NCBI GenBank assembly: GCA_031308135.1
Contig: JAHLJT010008756.1
Span: 104,187,271 to 104,251,270 of the forward strand
DNA from: Acheta domesticus
Lineage: Eukaryota > Arthropoda > Insecta > Orthoptera > Gryllidae
Reading direction: 5' to 3'
Length of the DNA stretch: 64,000 nt
This document shows, piece by piece, positions 11,030 through 20,889 of the stretch (position 1 is its first letter; every line of letters begins with the position of its first letter). The position numbers and the translations under genes were made by a program. Below the pieces are notes generated by a model. The model was not told where the DNA came from. It saw only the letters and a list, made by a program, of their open reading frames with translations, and made no database searches.

Positions 11030-11290
11030 CAGACGTGCAAGTGGCCTGTCGTCGAATCATCCCCGCCCCGATGCACCCCACCAGCCACTAACAAGCGCAT
11101 ATCGCGAGGGTCGGGGCCGAGATGCGAACGGGGGAGCTCGAGGGAGGGCATCACGGATGCAAGGACATCCTCGCGCATGCACCCTCGCTCCCCCTCATGG
11201 CTGCGGGCACCCCACCCCGCCCCGCCCCGCGCCGCCCCTCCACTGCCATCGCGATGCACCCCACCTCATCGATCCACTTCCGGCTTCCGA
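11030..11290. other. GC-rich island
   Basis: Moderately GC-rich, with a CCCCGCCCCGCCCCGCGCCG core at about 11214-11235. Open frames on both strands lack recognisable domains. Confidence 0.6.
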
Positions 11291-11877
11291 TCTCAAACCT
11301 GCTTCTGGCGTTGCGACACCTGCTATGAAATATGAATCTCGTATTGGTTCTTGTTAGGAGGCATGTTTGTCTCGGGTTTGGATCGTCGATTTGCAGTCCG
11401 AATTTATTGTGTTTCTTTTATGTCATTTACTAACCCGACGCGTTACCCAGAAAACTATTCAGTCTTTGGTTTGTCTTAAGTGTGGGTTATTACTTCAGGC
11501 ATTTCGTTAATCTGTTTCGTTATTTATTTTTAACTCTCATGTTAAGTTTTTCACCAGCTTGATTGCCAGTTTCTTTCCTTCAGTCGATGATTCTTCTGAC
11601 GTGCCTGTGCTATCAACGCAAGCTCAGTTCACACCTATCCAAAGCATTTCTCCTTCATTGGAATTAGCCGCCCCCGTCGCCGGCACTACTACCGCTCTCT
11701 CCACCTCAACTTTTGGTATATCATCTACCTATCTCCAATTTTACATTTTTACATGATTTACATTTTTCGATGATATATTTTTTGGACAGAAGTCTATCAG
11801 AATTGATGGTATTAAACTCTTAATTGTTGTAGTGTTCTTCACTGCTCGAAATTTGAATCATGATTTTTGATTTGAAG

Positions 11878-12340
11878 TAATCAGTGCCTCTATTGGTAGA
11901 ATAATGTCACTGCAGTGCCTCTGACCGAAAGGTTCTAGACTTCGAGTCCCGACGGTGACAGGATTTTCCACACTACCGAGAGAGACAGGTCGAGTTCAGC
12001 TGCTGTCTGGAGGAGAATTCTAGCGACAGGCTGCTCTGATGGTAAATTTCCGTGATTTTTCCGAACAACAACAGGCGAATGCCGAAGAAGTATCCTCACA
12101 AACGAGCCATGGCTCGCGCGCGATCTTTCCTTTCTCTTCCTCGTTCTTTTTCCCAATGCCCCGGTGGTTTTCTCCTGGCCGGGGAAATCGTCTAACACGA
12201 CGTGTATGTCGACACCGGCTCTCATCATCCAGCGTGGAAAGATCACCGCCACCTCTTGACAAAAAACAGGCACTACATATACAGGACTAAGGACATAAGC
12301 AGTTGACGCACCCGGAGACACAAAACAATCAATCATTCCG
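11878..12340 (+). mobile_element. SINE-C, nearly full length
   Basis: A tRNA-derived short interspersed element of about 460 bp. The head has an internal TCACTGCAGTGCCTCTGACC segment and a B-box-like TTCGAGTCCCGACGG near 11942. The body has the family blocks GTCTGGAGGAGAATTCTAGC, AACGAGCCATGGCTCGCGCG, CATCATCCAGCGTGGAAAGA and GTTGACGCACCCGGAGACAC. It ends with an (AATC)n tail, ACAATCAATC. This is the best reference copy of the family in the window. The following GC island begins directly after the tail. Confidence 0.8.
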
Positions 12341-12354
12341 CTGGGAGAACGTCG

Positions 12355-12635
12355 TATAGACATCGCGCCTTGCCAGGCGCCTCTCGCCCTTGCGTCGCCG
12401 CCCGCCAAGCGAGAGAGCTCCGCAGTGGCCTCTGCAGCCGCCAGCACCCCCCGACGGCGGCGGCGGCGGCGCGCACGAGCGCACGTGCCCCACGCGCGGC
12501 GCATACCCAACCCACGCGGCGGACGCACGGGGCGGCGGCGCGGCCGCGCATGGCGATGAGCCTTCCCGCCGCGCTTCCCTTCCCCTTCCCGTGCCCGCCA
12601 CTTGCGACGCGCCGCATCCCTATAGCCTGCAGGCT
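12355..12635. other. GC-rich island between SINE-C and a minisatellite
   Basis: Dense GGCGGCGGCGGCGGCGCGC sequence. Frames open on both strands (up to 234 codons when continued into neighbours) include the SINE-C sequence, so they are not independent genes. Confidence 0.65.
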
Positions 12636-12639
12636 GCAC

Positions 12640-13165
12640 CCTGCGTTCTGCGCCCAGCGCCAGCGCTCATCGCCAAGCGCCCAGCGCCCAGGGCCAGCGC
12701 CCCGGACCAGCGTTCAGCATCCAGTGCCCAATACCAAGCGCCAAGCGCCAGCGACCAGCTCCTAGCATGCAGCCCCAATGCCCAGCGCCCAGCGCCGAGC
12801 GCCCAGCGCCCAGCGTTCAGCGCCTAGCGCCCCGGGCCAGTGACCAGCGCCTACCGCCAAGCGTCCAGCACCCAACACCAAGCGTCAAGCGTCTACGTCC
12901 AACGCCCAGCGACCAGGCGCAGCGCCCAGCACTCAGCGCCCACTGCCTAGAGCCCAGAGCCAACGCCCAGCACCCAGCGTCCAGCGCCCAGTACCCATGC
13001 GCAGCGCCAGTGCCAAGCGCGAGCACCGAGCGCCCAGCACTTAACGCCCTGCGACAAACGCCCAGCTCCCCGTACTCTGAGCCGTGTGCCCTGCGCCGAA
13101 CCGTGCTCAGTGGCCTGAGAACAGCGTTCTGCATTCAGCGCCCTGCGATTAGCGCCATACGCTCC
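12640..13165. repeat. 10-bp minisatellite, CAGCGCCCAG type
   Basis: Roughly fifty degenerate copies of a 10-bp unit (AGCGCCCAGC in any phase), most regular at about 12650-12840 and decaying to about 13160. The unit length is not a multiple of three, yet stops are rare in all phases of the motif. That explains long open frames on both strands rich in Pro-Ser-Ala-Gln-Arg or Leu-Gly-Ala. Confidence 0.85.
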
Positions 13166-13219
13166 CCGCTCTGCGCGGATCCAGCAAGACCCTGCTTCCA
13201 GGGTTCTTCTATCTGCATT

Positions 13220-14925
13220 CCTCGTCCCGTGCCCCGCACTACTGCTCCTTACCACTTCCTTCATTTCTTCCCAGCAATCATCTCAGTACTCTAAACTATT
13301 TACTCCTAGAGACTATCTTCATGTTCAATGTGATGTGTATTTCCAGGCGAAGACTATGTGTTCGCTCCATGTGATTTATCTCGAGTCTTATGTTTTGACT
13401 CCTCTCTTCTGGAGACCATCATTCATTTTTTTGGTTCCCGTGATCTGCGCTCCAAGTTCCAAATCCTTCTCTCCTCATGTCGTTTCTTTCGTCTCCATTC
13501 TCATAACGTTGAGGCAGTTCTTCACCACGATTTTCCTGCCTAATTCTTCACTCCCTTTTTGTTATTACCCCTTCACGAACTTTATATTCCTTCCAATTTT
13601 AAACTTCAAATTTTGAAATGATTAATTGAGAACTCGAATTCTCAAAGGTGTTAATTGACAAAACATTACTTTTTATTTATCAGCAATTTTTGTATTTCTT
13701 AAGTATTTTCTTTGATTCGTATAAAATGAACTATGCCGAACAAAAATATTCTTCCCGGGCTATTTTACCATATTAAGCATATGCAAATATCATTGAGCTG
13801 AAAATAATATAAATCAATATTTTAATCTGAATTTGGGAAATATGATAAACTGACATACGGATTTCCTCTAAATGGTATTATGTCACACATCTTACAAGAA
13901 CATGTTTTTCAAAAAATAAAACTAATAATGTCTTTACAACACCAAAACTGTCGATAAACTTAAACAGTATGAAACTTGAACATGTTTCACTGTTGTTTCG
14001 TACATAGTTTAATTTAGAATGATTTTGCCAACACTAATGAATGTGGCAGTTAAGACTTTTCAAATGACAATGGCAACTGGAGTTAACACCTGTATCATTT
14101 GTCGACATATGTTTGAACTCAAAGGTGAAGAACAGTGACATAGCTCTTTTGAGGGGAAATTGGCCTTGGCTTGAAGTACCTTTCTGATTAAAAATCTCTC
14201 TTTTTTTGTATTTTAATGCTTAAAACCTTTGAAAATGGCATTCGAAAATGGTATCTGAACTCCTCGCAGTTACAGGAGAAGCATTGAAGCTACAAATTAT
14301 GTCTAATACGCTGTATAACCAGAAGAAGATTCTTCAAACGTAAATTTAACCATTTTAGAGTTTAATACTAAAAGAGTACATTGATAAACCTAAACATTCT
14401 ACCAAATAACATATTAAGTATTCTGAATAACATATAAGTATTCTGAAGCGAAATTTATTAATTTAAGTAAGTAAATATCTTCTTGAAATATAGAGAAAAG
14501 TACAGGACCAAATCTTTGAATTACAATGTTATCAGTCCTTTCTCACAAAATTAATTTTTTAATTGACTACGAATTTAAGAGTTACGCATTTCAAACGTCA
14601 GTCAAGGACAAATATACTACTTTTAATTCCAAATATAATGTATAAATAAATTAATAAACCAAAAGTATACCAATGTTAACTACTATCGACCATATCCACT
14701 TCGGAGGTGTTTTACATTTGTTTTTACGAAGATTTATTTGTAGAAAGAAGGTGTTTTATAAAATAATTCGTATCAAGATGGGAACTGAAGGTCATTACTA
14801 CACTCATTCTTCATTGACATTTTGGAGGTACAGGACAGCTACAATTCAGCTAAAAGACAATAAATACAATTAACATAATAATTATATTGTTATATATATT
14901 GTTAATTGTATTTCTAGAGAAGATG
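13220..14925. other. AT-rich, nothing recognised
   Basis: Pyrimidine-rich near 13250-13580, then AT-rich. A small duplication of AACATAT and AAGTATTCTGAA lies near 14405-14445. No coding trace. Confidence 0.5.
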
Positions 14926-14929
14926 TGTT

Positions 14930-15735
14930 AACGGACGTTAACATTGCATTACGGATTGGACATCGAAGAACGAGCGTGCTTCGGCGGGATCTGCGCCTGT
15001 CGCTGCAACCCGCGTGGCATTGGCGGGTGATTGTGCTCGTGTGCGCCAGCAGTAGGGGATCGGCGGCGCTCTCGTGCGCGGCTCCGGAACGTGCCGTCCG
15101 ACAACGCAATTGCTGCCCCGCTTCCTCCAGCCCCTGCCACACACATCCGCACCCCCGTTCCCACCCGCGCCTCTGCCCGCACCCCGGCTTATCACCTCCG
15201 CTTCGCCATCCGCCCCCGCCCCTCCTCCGCCGCCGTTTCATCCCCCGACTCACTCTCATCTCCCGACTCATTCCCTACTCATCCCTTGACTCACCCCCCT
15301 CTACTCATTCTCCGACTCATCCCCCACTTTTCCCCCGACTCATCCCTCAACTCATCCTTGATTCCCTCCCCCCCACATACTTATCTGTCAACTCATCCCT
15401 CCATTCATTCTGCGGTTAATCCCCCGACTCTTCCTCTCGCTCATCCCCGATTCACCCCCAGACTCATCCACCGACTCGATTCCGCCCCGCCTTCGCTCCC
15501 GCGCTGGCCGTTGAGCGCGCGACGGCTGCGGCTCGCTTGCCCGCCCGCTCGCTCGCTTCCCGGCTAACGATTCATTCATTACCGCACTGTAGTGGAATTA
15601 ATGGCGTAGTGCGCTTCACAGGCGATTTTCGCGTCGGGGCGCGAGAGTGCGCGGGCGAGCGGCGGAGGGAGTCGGTGGCGACTGCCTTTCGAAGCGCTGA
15701 ACAGCGCGCATGGCTTTTTCTGCAGCAAGGAAGGT
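14930..15735. other. GC-rich island with an internal pyrimidine minisatellite
   Basis: Two GC-rich flanks (about 15000-15230 and 15485-15720) surround the CTCATCCCCCGA array. Open frames reach 178 codons in the Ser/Pro/Leu-rich part because of the repeat. No domain is seen. Confidence 0.6.
15235..15480. repeat. CCCGACTCATCC minisatellite
   Basis: About 18 loosely spaced copies of a 10-15 bp motif, CCCCGACTCATCC, with variable spacers. The strand asymmetry is strong: almost no G outside the CCGACTC core. Confidence 0.75.
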
Positions 15736-15739
15736 GACG

Positions 15740-16795
15740 CTCAATTCCTTCCTCATTTCCCTCTGTTAATGAGACTGTAGATGTGTACTCGTAGTTTAAA
15801 AATAATGTATTCAAATATAAATAGAATGTTTAATTAGCAAATTATTTATATGCATACATTTCTCGGAGTGTTTAACTTGATATATTTGGGATTAATTTTT
15901 AAATTACTTCCCTAACTTGAAATTAATAAATTTAAACATACAAATGCTGTGGCAGTGTTCCTCCTCTACCAACTCTTTCCTACCTTGCTTTCTTTCCGGT
16001 CTTCTATGTGAGAAAACTTTCACCCAAATTGCATACGTATTTCTTATTGAATGACCTTCTTCTATTATGCACTAATGCAATAAAATTTTGAAAGTGGTTA
16101 GGCGGAAGAGCAGCTAAATAGCCTGATCCTCGCCACAAATAATAATATTTATTTATTTATTTATAAATTTACTACACCCAAAATCATGTTAATCGTGTAC
16201 TACTACAAACCTCTTATCCCATATAAATTGGGAAAAGAAATAAATGTTGAAATCAAAAATTTCGTTGTTGAGTTTAATCATTTTACGTATACATTTTTAG
16301 TGATACTTCCTCCTTTTCGTGAATTAATATATTCGTGAAAATAAGCCACTAAGCCGTCTGAACTTGTCATTGCTCAAACTCTACTTCAGTAATATCCCGC
16401 GATTTTATAACGTGACTTAATAGGTGGCGAATGCCATGCTAATTTAATAGAATTGAATTTCGATTCGTGTAGCAACAAGTCAACCGTATCGAAGAGGACT
16501 AGACGATGATTGCTACTTATTTGATACAGTTTCCTTTTCTTCATCACCAACATCCGGCATCTTCTGCTATAGGCATCTTCTGTTCTGTTAGCAACTATTC
16601 TTTGTGTTCTAAAACCGGAAGATGGTGTAAGGAAACCAACTACAATTCTATTATGTGAAATGCTTAGTTTTCCTGCTTTCATAAAATGTACTAGCAGGAA
16701 TAAAATGTAGATGATTTGCACAACAGTCTTCAGTCGTTCTGCTTATTCCGTGCCATCCACAGGAAATACACTATTATTTTGACTCCCGAAATAGT
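15740..16795. other. AT-rich, no supported gene
   Basis: A 111-codon open frame on - at 16386-16721 has no recognisable domain and no repeat-derived explanation. I list it here only as unassigned. Confidence 0.4.
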
Positions 16796-16799
16796 CCGC

Positions 16800-17052
16800 A
16801 GCCGCCAGATGCCGGGATTCGGTGCCCCCAGCACCTGCGGTGGCATCCGCCGGACGCCGCGCCTCGCCGCGCCGCGCCTCGTGCGCGCGCCCACCGACGC
16901 GGCGCCGCCACCAAATGGACCGACGCGGCGCGGCGCGGCGCGCGTTGGCTGCTGCCCCGCGCGGCTATTCGCAGCGCCCGCGCGCGCCCGCTGCACCTGC
17001 CCCGCGCGGCGCGGCGGCTCGCGGCCAGAGCGCGCCGCGGGAGCGACCACGG
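16800..17052. other. GC-rich, CpG-dense island, target of a MITE insertion
   Basis: GCGCCGCGCCTCG/GCGCGGCGCG-rich block whose right end is interrupted at GACCACGG by the MITE at 17053. Frames open on both strands are compositional. Confidence 0.65.
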
Positions 17053-17278
17053 TAGAGTCCCTAGATACAGAGTAGCGCATTCCATTGTTCCACCGATCTC
17101 GCCATTTTATATCCAGTTGTCACGAGAATTGGAACTGTGTGGTATTTTGTGAGTTGATATTCTTGAAATTTCCATAATGTCTCCAATTATTATCATTTCT
17201 GTTTGACTTCAGGATTTTACTTGATGAAAGGATATTAAATGGCGGTGGTTGCGCTACTCTCTGTATCTAGGGACTCTA
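17053..17278 (+). mobile_element. hAT-like MITE, copy 1
   Basis: A 226-bp non-coding element with terminal inverted repeats. It starts TAGAGTCCCTAGATACAGAG and ends with the complementary CTCTGTATCTAGGGACTCTA. Both termini continue inward with GTAGCGC. The 8 bases before it (17045-17052) and after it (17279-17286) are both GACCACGG, a perfect 8-bp target-site duplication. An 8-bp duplication with TAG...CTA ends fits the hAT superfamily best; P-type elements also make 8-bp duplications. Confidence 0.8.
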
Positions 17279-17286
17279 GACCACGG

Positions 17287-17540
17287 TAGAGTCCTTTTAA
17301 TATCCATTTAATATCCTCTCACCCGATAGCCCCATCAAGCAGAATGCAGAAGTTGAACGGAAGTGTAACAATTGTTGAGGTTAAGGAGATGTTTAGGATT
17401 ATTAATATTGATTTGGGATAGATTTGCTTTTCTCAACGTACAGAATACCTCACTGTTCCAATTCTCTTGACAATTGGACATAAAATGCGCGGGATCGGTG
17501 GGACAATAGAATGCGCTAATCTCTGTATCTAGGGACTCTA
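17287..17540 (-). mobile_element. hAT-like MITE, copy 2, inverted and damaged at one end
   Basis: The same family in the opposite orientation, directly after the shared GACCACGG. It starts TAGAGTCC and jumps to TTTTAATATCCATTTAATAT, so most of one terminal repeat is lost. The other end is complete: GAATGCGCTAATCTCTGTAT then CTAGGGACTCTA. The following 8 bases, GACGACGT (17541-17548), match GACCACGG at 6 of 8 positions. The internal part differs from copy 1 by several insertions. Confidence 0.75.
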
Positions 17541-17664
17541 GACGACGTGCAGTGCCGCGCTCTGCTTCTGCATGTTCAAACGGATGTTACAGTGCAGATT
17601 TTCTCAACGTGTTCTTCTTGGACAGCATGATTCACCATTGAGAGATAATACGTGACATGTGTAC

Positions 17665-17915
17665 ACCACCTTTCCTATGGCTCGATAACCCGCTACGGGC
17701 CTTCGCCGACCAACGGTGACCCAGCCTCTCGGCCATGGGATAAGGTGTGGTTAGCACGAAGACATCCCTTCTCCGTGTACACTGGTCTTCATAATCTTAG
17801 GATGGGGTTTCTCATCGTCACACATCAATACTTACTGGGACATATGTAAGAAAACCGAACAGTTATTATTTTGCCCCAGCCGGGAATCGAACCGAGATAC
17901 TTAAATCCACCAGTG
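17665..17915 (-). mobile_element. SINE-B copy (tRNA-headed)
   Basis: The reverse complement has a B-box-like GGTTCGATTCCCGGC (about 17880-17894), followed by a body that matches the copy at 26.14-26.44 kb: CAGTAAGTATTGATGTGTG, GACGATGAGAAACCCCATCC, GTGCTAACCACACCTTATCC and CATGGCCGAGAGG. The tRNA head upstream of the B box is diverged. Confidence 0.7.
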
Positions 17916-18489
17916 AGGGACCTTTCAAAGGAATATTATTCGTGGAACGACTTGCGTGGGATACTGCCTGTGAAACGACTTACCGCGCTTTTTTAATTGG
18001 AATTTCTGTTATTTCGTATATCTTTTGATGGAACAGACGCTTTTCGGCATGCAAATATCCTCCGTATGTTTTTCGACGTCAGTTCTCCCTTGCACTTAGA
18101 ATATTTTGTCTTCCCTGTTTCAACCGTTTTCTTTATTTGACAAAGTCGATGACCTCCTGTTCCTCAAGAGAAATTGTCAAAATTGTTGGGCCAGTAAAGA
18201 GCGCGGTAGACTGTCATCAGTTTTTTGTTTGGTAATCCAGTTTATCTAGCCCTGCTTGTGATCGGTTTATTATTCCATCAGCTGCCTGATCATCGGTTCT
18301 ACTCAGATGTTGATATCCTATTTTGGATTTCTCCCTTAGAGATTGCTTGAGATTGTTTGATTGCTTATTTTCCAACAAAGAGGTTTTCACTTGATATCTG
18401 TGACCTGTTAAATACCTAAGTAGGCCTCCTCCACGTCTTATTACCATTGTGATTAGCAGTTCGATATTCGAGGAGCTGATGATCACAGC

Positions 18490-18985
18490 CGTCGACCTAA
18501 CGCAGAGCGGCGCCGCCCCCGATCCAAGCGTCGTCATGCCGGGCGACGCGCTGCGTCGCGTCGTGTCGCATCACGTCGCATCGCGTCGTGTCGCTTCGCG
18601 TCGTGTCGTTTCGCATCGCATCGCGTCGTGTCGCTTCGCATCGTGCCGCTTCGCCGTCGTGTCGTGTTGCGTCGCATCGCATCGGGTCTGTTCGCGTCGT
18701 GTCGTGCCGCGTCGCATCGCGCCACGGCGCGCGGGGCGTGGCAGGCGGCTCTGCTCCGCTAGTGTTGCCCCCGGGGGCGCCAACGCGTGCGCCGTTAATT
18801 AATGAGCGGCGGGCGTATCGTGCGCCGCGGGCGCAGCGCGGCGCCACGGCCTGGGCGGCGCAGGGCGGGGCAGGCAGCGGGGGCGCCACACGCGAACCCG
18901 CAGCAGGCACCGCCAGCGCCCGCCCCGCCCGCTCCTCCCAGCTGCGCGGCAGCGCCCGGCCTGCATGCGATTTTCGCGCGGGGGA
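18490..18985. other. GC-rich, CpG-dense island
   Basis: Composite island: a pentanucleotide array at its left, then GCGGCGGGCG/GGGCGGGGCAGG-rich sequence interrupted by TTAATTAATGAG at about 18795. Open frames on both strands are explained by composition and by the array. Confidence 0.65.
18548..18735. repeat. TCGCR/TCGTG pentanucleotide array
   Basis: About 35 nearly phased copies of TCG plus two bases (TCGCA, TCGCG, TCGTG, TCGCT). Nearly every unit holds a CpG. The complementary strand reads (CGATG/CGACA)-like units, giving the Arg/Asp/Thr/Met-rich reverse frames. Confidence 0.85.
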
Positions 18986-19095
18986 TGAAGAAATCGTCGT
19001 TCGATTGGCAAGCTGGTTTAGTTATAATGCGAGACACGTGCGAGATTAGTTACACTAGTTAGAGTAAAGGCTTACACTAGTTAGAGGAAATGCTA

Positions 19096-19141
19096 ACATA
19101 CTTGCAAGTCCTCATCTGCTGATGAGGACTTGTAAGTATTG
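19096..19141. repeat. Near-perfect 19-bp hairpin with 4-nt loop
   Basis: ACTTGCAAGTCCTCATC (19100-19116), loop TGCT, then GATGAGGACTTGTAAGT (19121-19137). Pairing continues two more bases outward. The only non-Watson-Crick pair in the 17-bp core is a G-T. Two TTACACTAGTTAGAG direct repeats lie just upstream (19049-19085). Confidence 0.75.
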
Positions 19142-20265
19142 AAGTAGTAATGCAAAATTACAATTCGCTCTGAGAAACGCCACAATTTGTTGGCCGAAAT
19201 ATCAACCACCACGATAGAATCGCATCTCGTCCCCGATAGCCTAGATAATATAAACTCCGCTCGCGGAAGCCTACGCAATCAATGCATTATTACGATATTG
19301 TTTTTCTGTTTTACTTTAAATGAGCAGTTTTCAATGGATTAGCTATCATCATCATCAACACCACCTGACTGAGATCTTAAATTCGTCTAGGAGCCCAATT
19401 CTTCATTGCCAAGTTTTTTAAAGATTCAAAGGCTTATTTAGTTGTCATAAAATGAAAGAACTCCAGAAATGTCTTCTAAAACACCAATCATATTAGGTGA
19501 TAATTCCCTATTAACGACCGAAAGGTTTGAAACAGTCCTTATTACCCATAATATTAGAAATTTAAAGCCCCTCCCTTCCTGCTACAACCACCTTTGTATT
19601 CTACTAAATATTATTCAAATTTCTCTATTGAACATCACATATAAATGAAGATATAGATCCTAGCAGCTCCTGTTATTGGTTAAATAAGCATAGAATACGA
19701 TTAATCATGTATATGTATCAATAATTGAATGGCTCCGCTCCAGACGTCCTAACGCATGAATTTAAATGAGAAAAAAACATTAATCGTTTACCATATTGTA
19801 ACAGATAAAAGTGTCGGCTGCATCAGGTTGCGACTGTTTGAACTACTGCCTCAGCCTTTACCAGTAAATGACTGAAATGAAATACAGAGCGCAGTATACC
19901 AGAGGCAACGAAAAGATGCTACGCTTGAATGAACACAACAAATCACGGATCTTCATGCGTTAAAAGCAACATTTAACAGAATTTTGGCTAGAGGTAAAAG
20001 TCGTCAATTTTCCTGTTCGTCGATGTGAATGGTACGATTGTCAATGACAAACAGCAGAAGATTTTAAGTCTTTACCCTCGGAGTCACGGTTGCTGGATAA
20101 ATCGCATATAACTCTGCGTTGTCCTATTTTTTCCGCACACTTGCCGGAGGTAGGTATCACAGGTAACGCCACCAGTCTCTCAAGAAATGTCAGATATCCT
20201 CAGAATTCTTCAGAATCGTTCGAGATCTGCAGCTACAATGACAACTTCTTAGAAAAATCAACACA
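19142..20265. other. Unassigned
   Basis: AT-rich with a short (ATC)n spot near 19350. No coding trace recognised. Confidence 0.5.
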
Positions 20266-20267
20266 AA

Positions 20268-20330
20268 AATAAAATAATAATAGTAATAATAATAATAATA
20301 TTAACAACAACAATAATAAGAATAATTTTA
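20268..20330. repeat. AAT/AAC microsatellite
   Basis: Run of AATAATAGTAATAATAAT-like triplets ending in ACAACAACAATAATAAG. The reverse frame is a poly-Leu artefact. Confidence 0.85.
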
Positions 20331-20394
20331 TTTGAAGAAGTAAAAGTTGAAATGTCTGTGAAATATACAAAAATATAATACCCGACGATTTTAA

Positions 20395-20545
20395 TAGAAT
20401 AGCATCATGGGAATTCCTTCCCCTGTCGTAAGAGGCGACTAATACCTTGCCCTTAAAAGTAATTCCTTTCTTTTCACACCTATTTACCCTTCCACATCTC
20501 TGAGAGATAAAAGGCGGATCGAATAGCTTGGAAGCTCCCAATACC
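20395..20545 (+). other. Possible LINE 5' region
   Basis: Contains CCCTGTCGTAAGAGGCGACT at about 20425, a string I associate with the 5' parts of some arthropod non-LTR elements. It lies 350 bp upstream of the RT remnant in the same orientation. Association only. Confidence 0.3.
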
Positions 20546-20889
20546 TAACACAAATATCTCCTTGTCATACTTTTCCTACAGACCCAAATCTTTTAGAACA
20601 GAAATCTATTAGAGTTCTACCAGAAAGAAAATGAAAAAGCAATCTCTCTCTCACTAAGTGAAAAACTGGAAACTGAAAAAAATAAAAATCATTCTTCATG
20701 AAACTGCCAAAGAAGCCTTAGGACAAACAATACTCAGCTCCAGAAAGAAAAAAGAAATGAAGAACTTAAAGATGTAGTTAATGAAAAAACCCCAAGCCTA
20801 CTTGAAATATCTGCAACAAGAAAACACACGTAGGATATAGAGAAAAATTTGCCCCAGCAAAACAATTAATAAGAGAAGCTGAAAAAGAG

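Noticed and set aside
12370..13294. Pro/Ser/Ala/Gln-rich frames that look like a repetitive secreted protein
   Set aside because: Explained by the 10-bp minisatellite, with equally open frames on the opposite strand and no signal peptide.
16386..16721. 111-codon reverse frame as a host gene
   Set aside because: No domain, no splice-site support I can rely on, and a length expected by chance in this amount of DNA. Kept only as unassigned.
20233..20541. Poly-Leu reverse frame resembling a membrane segment
   Set aside because: Translation of the AAT/AAC microsatellite.
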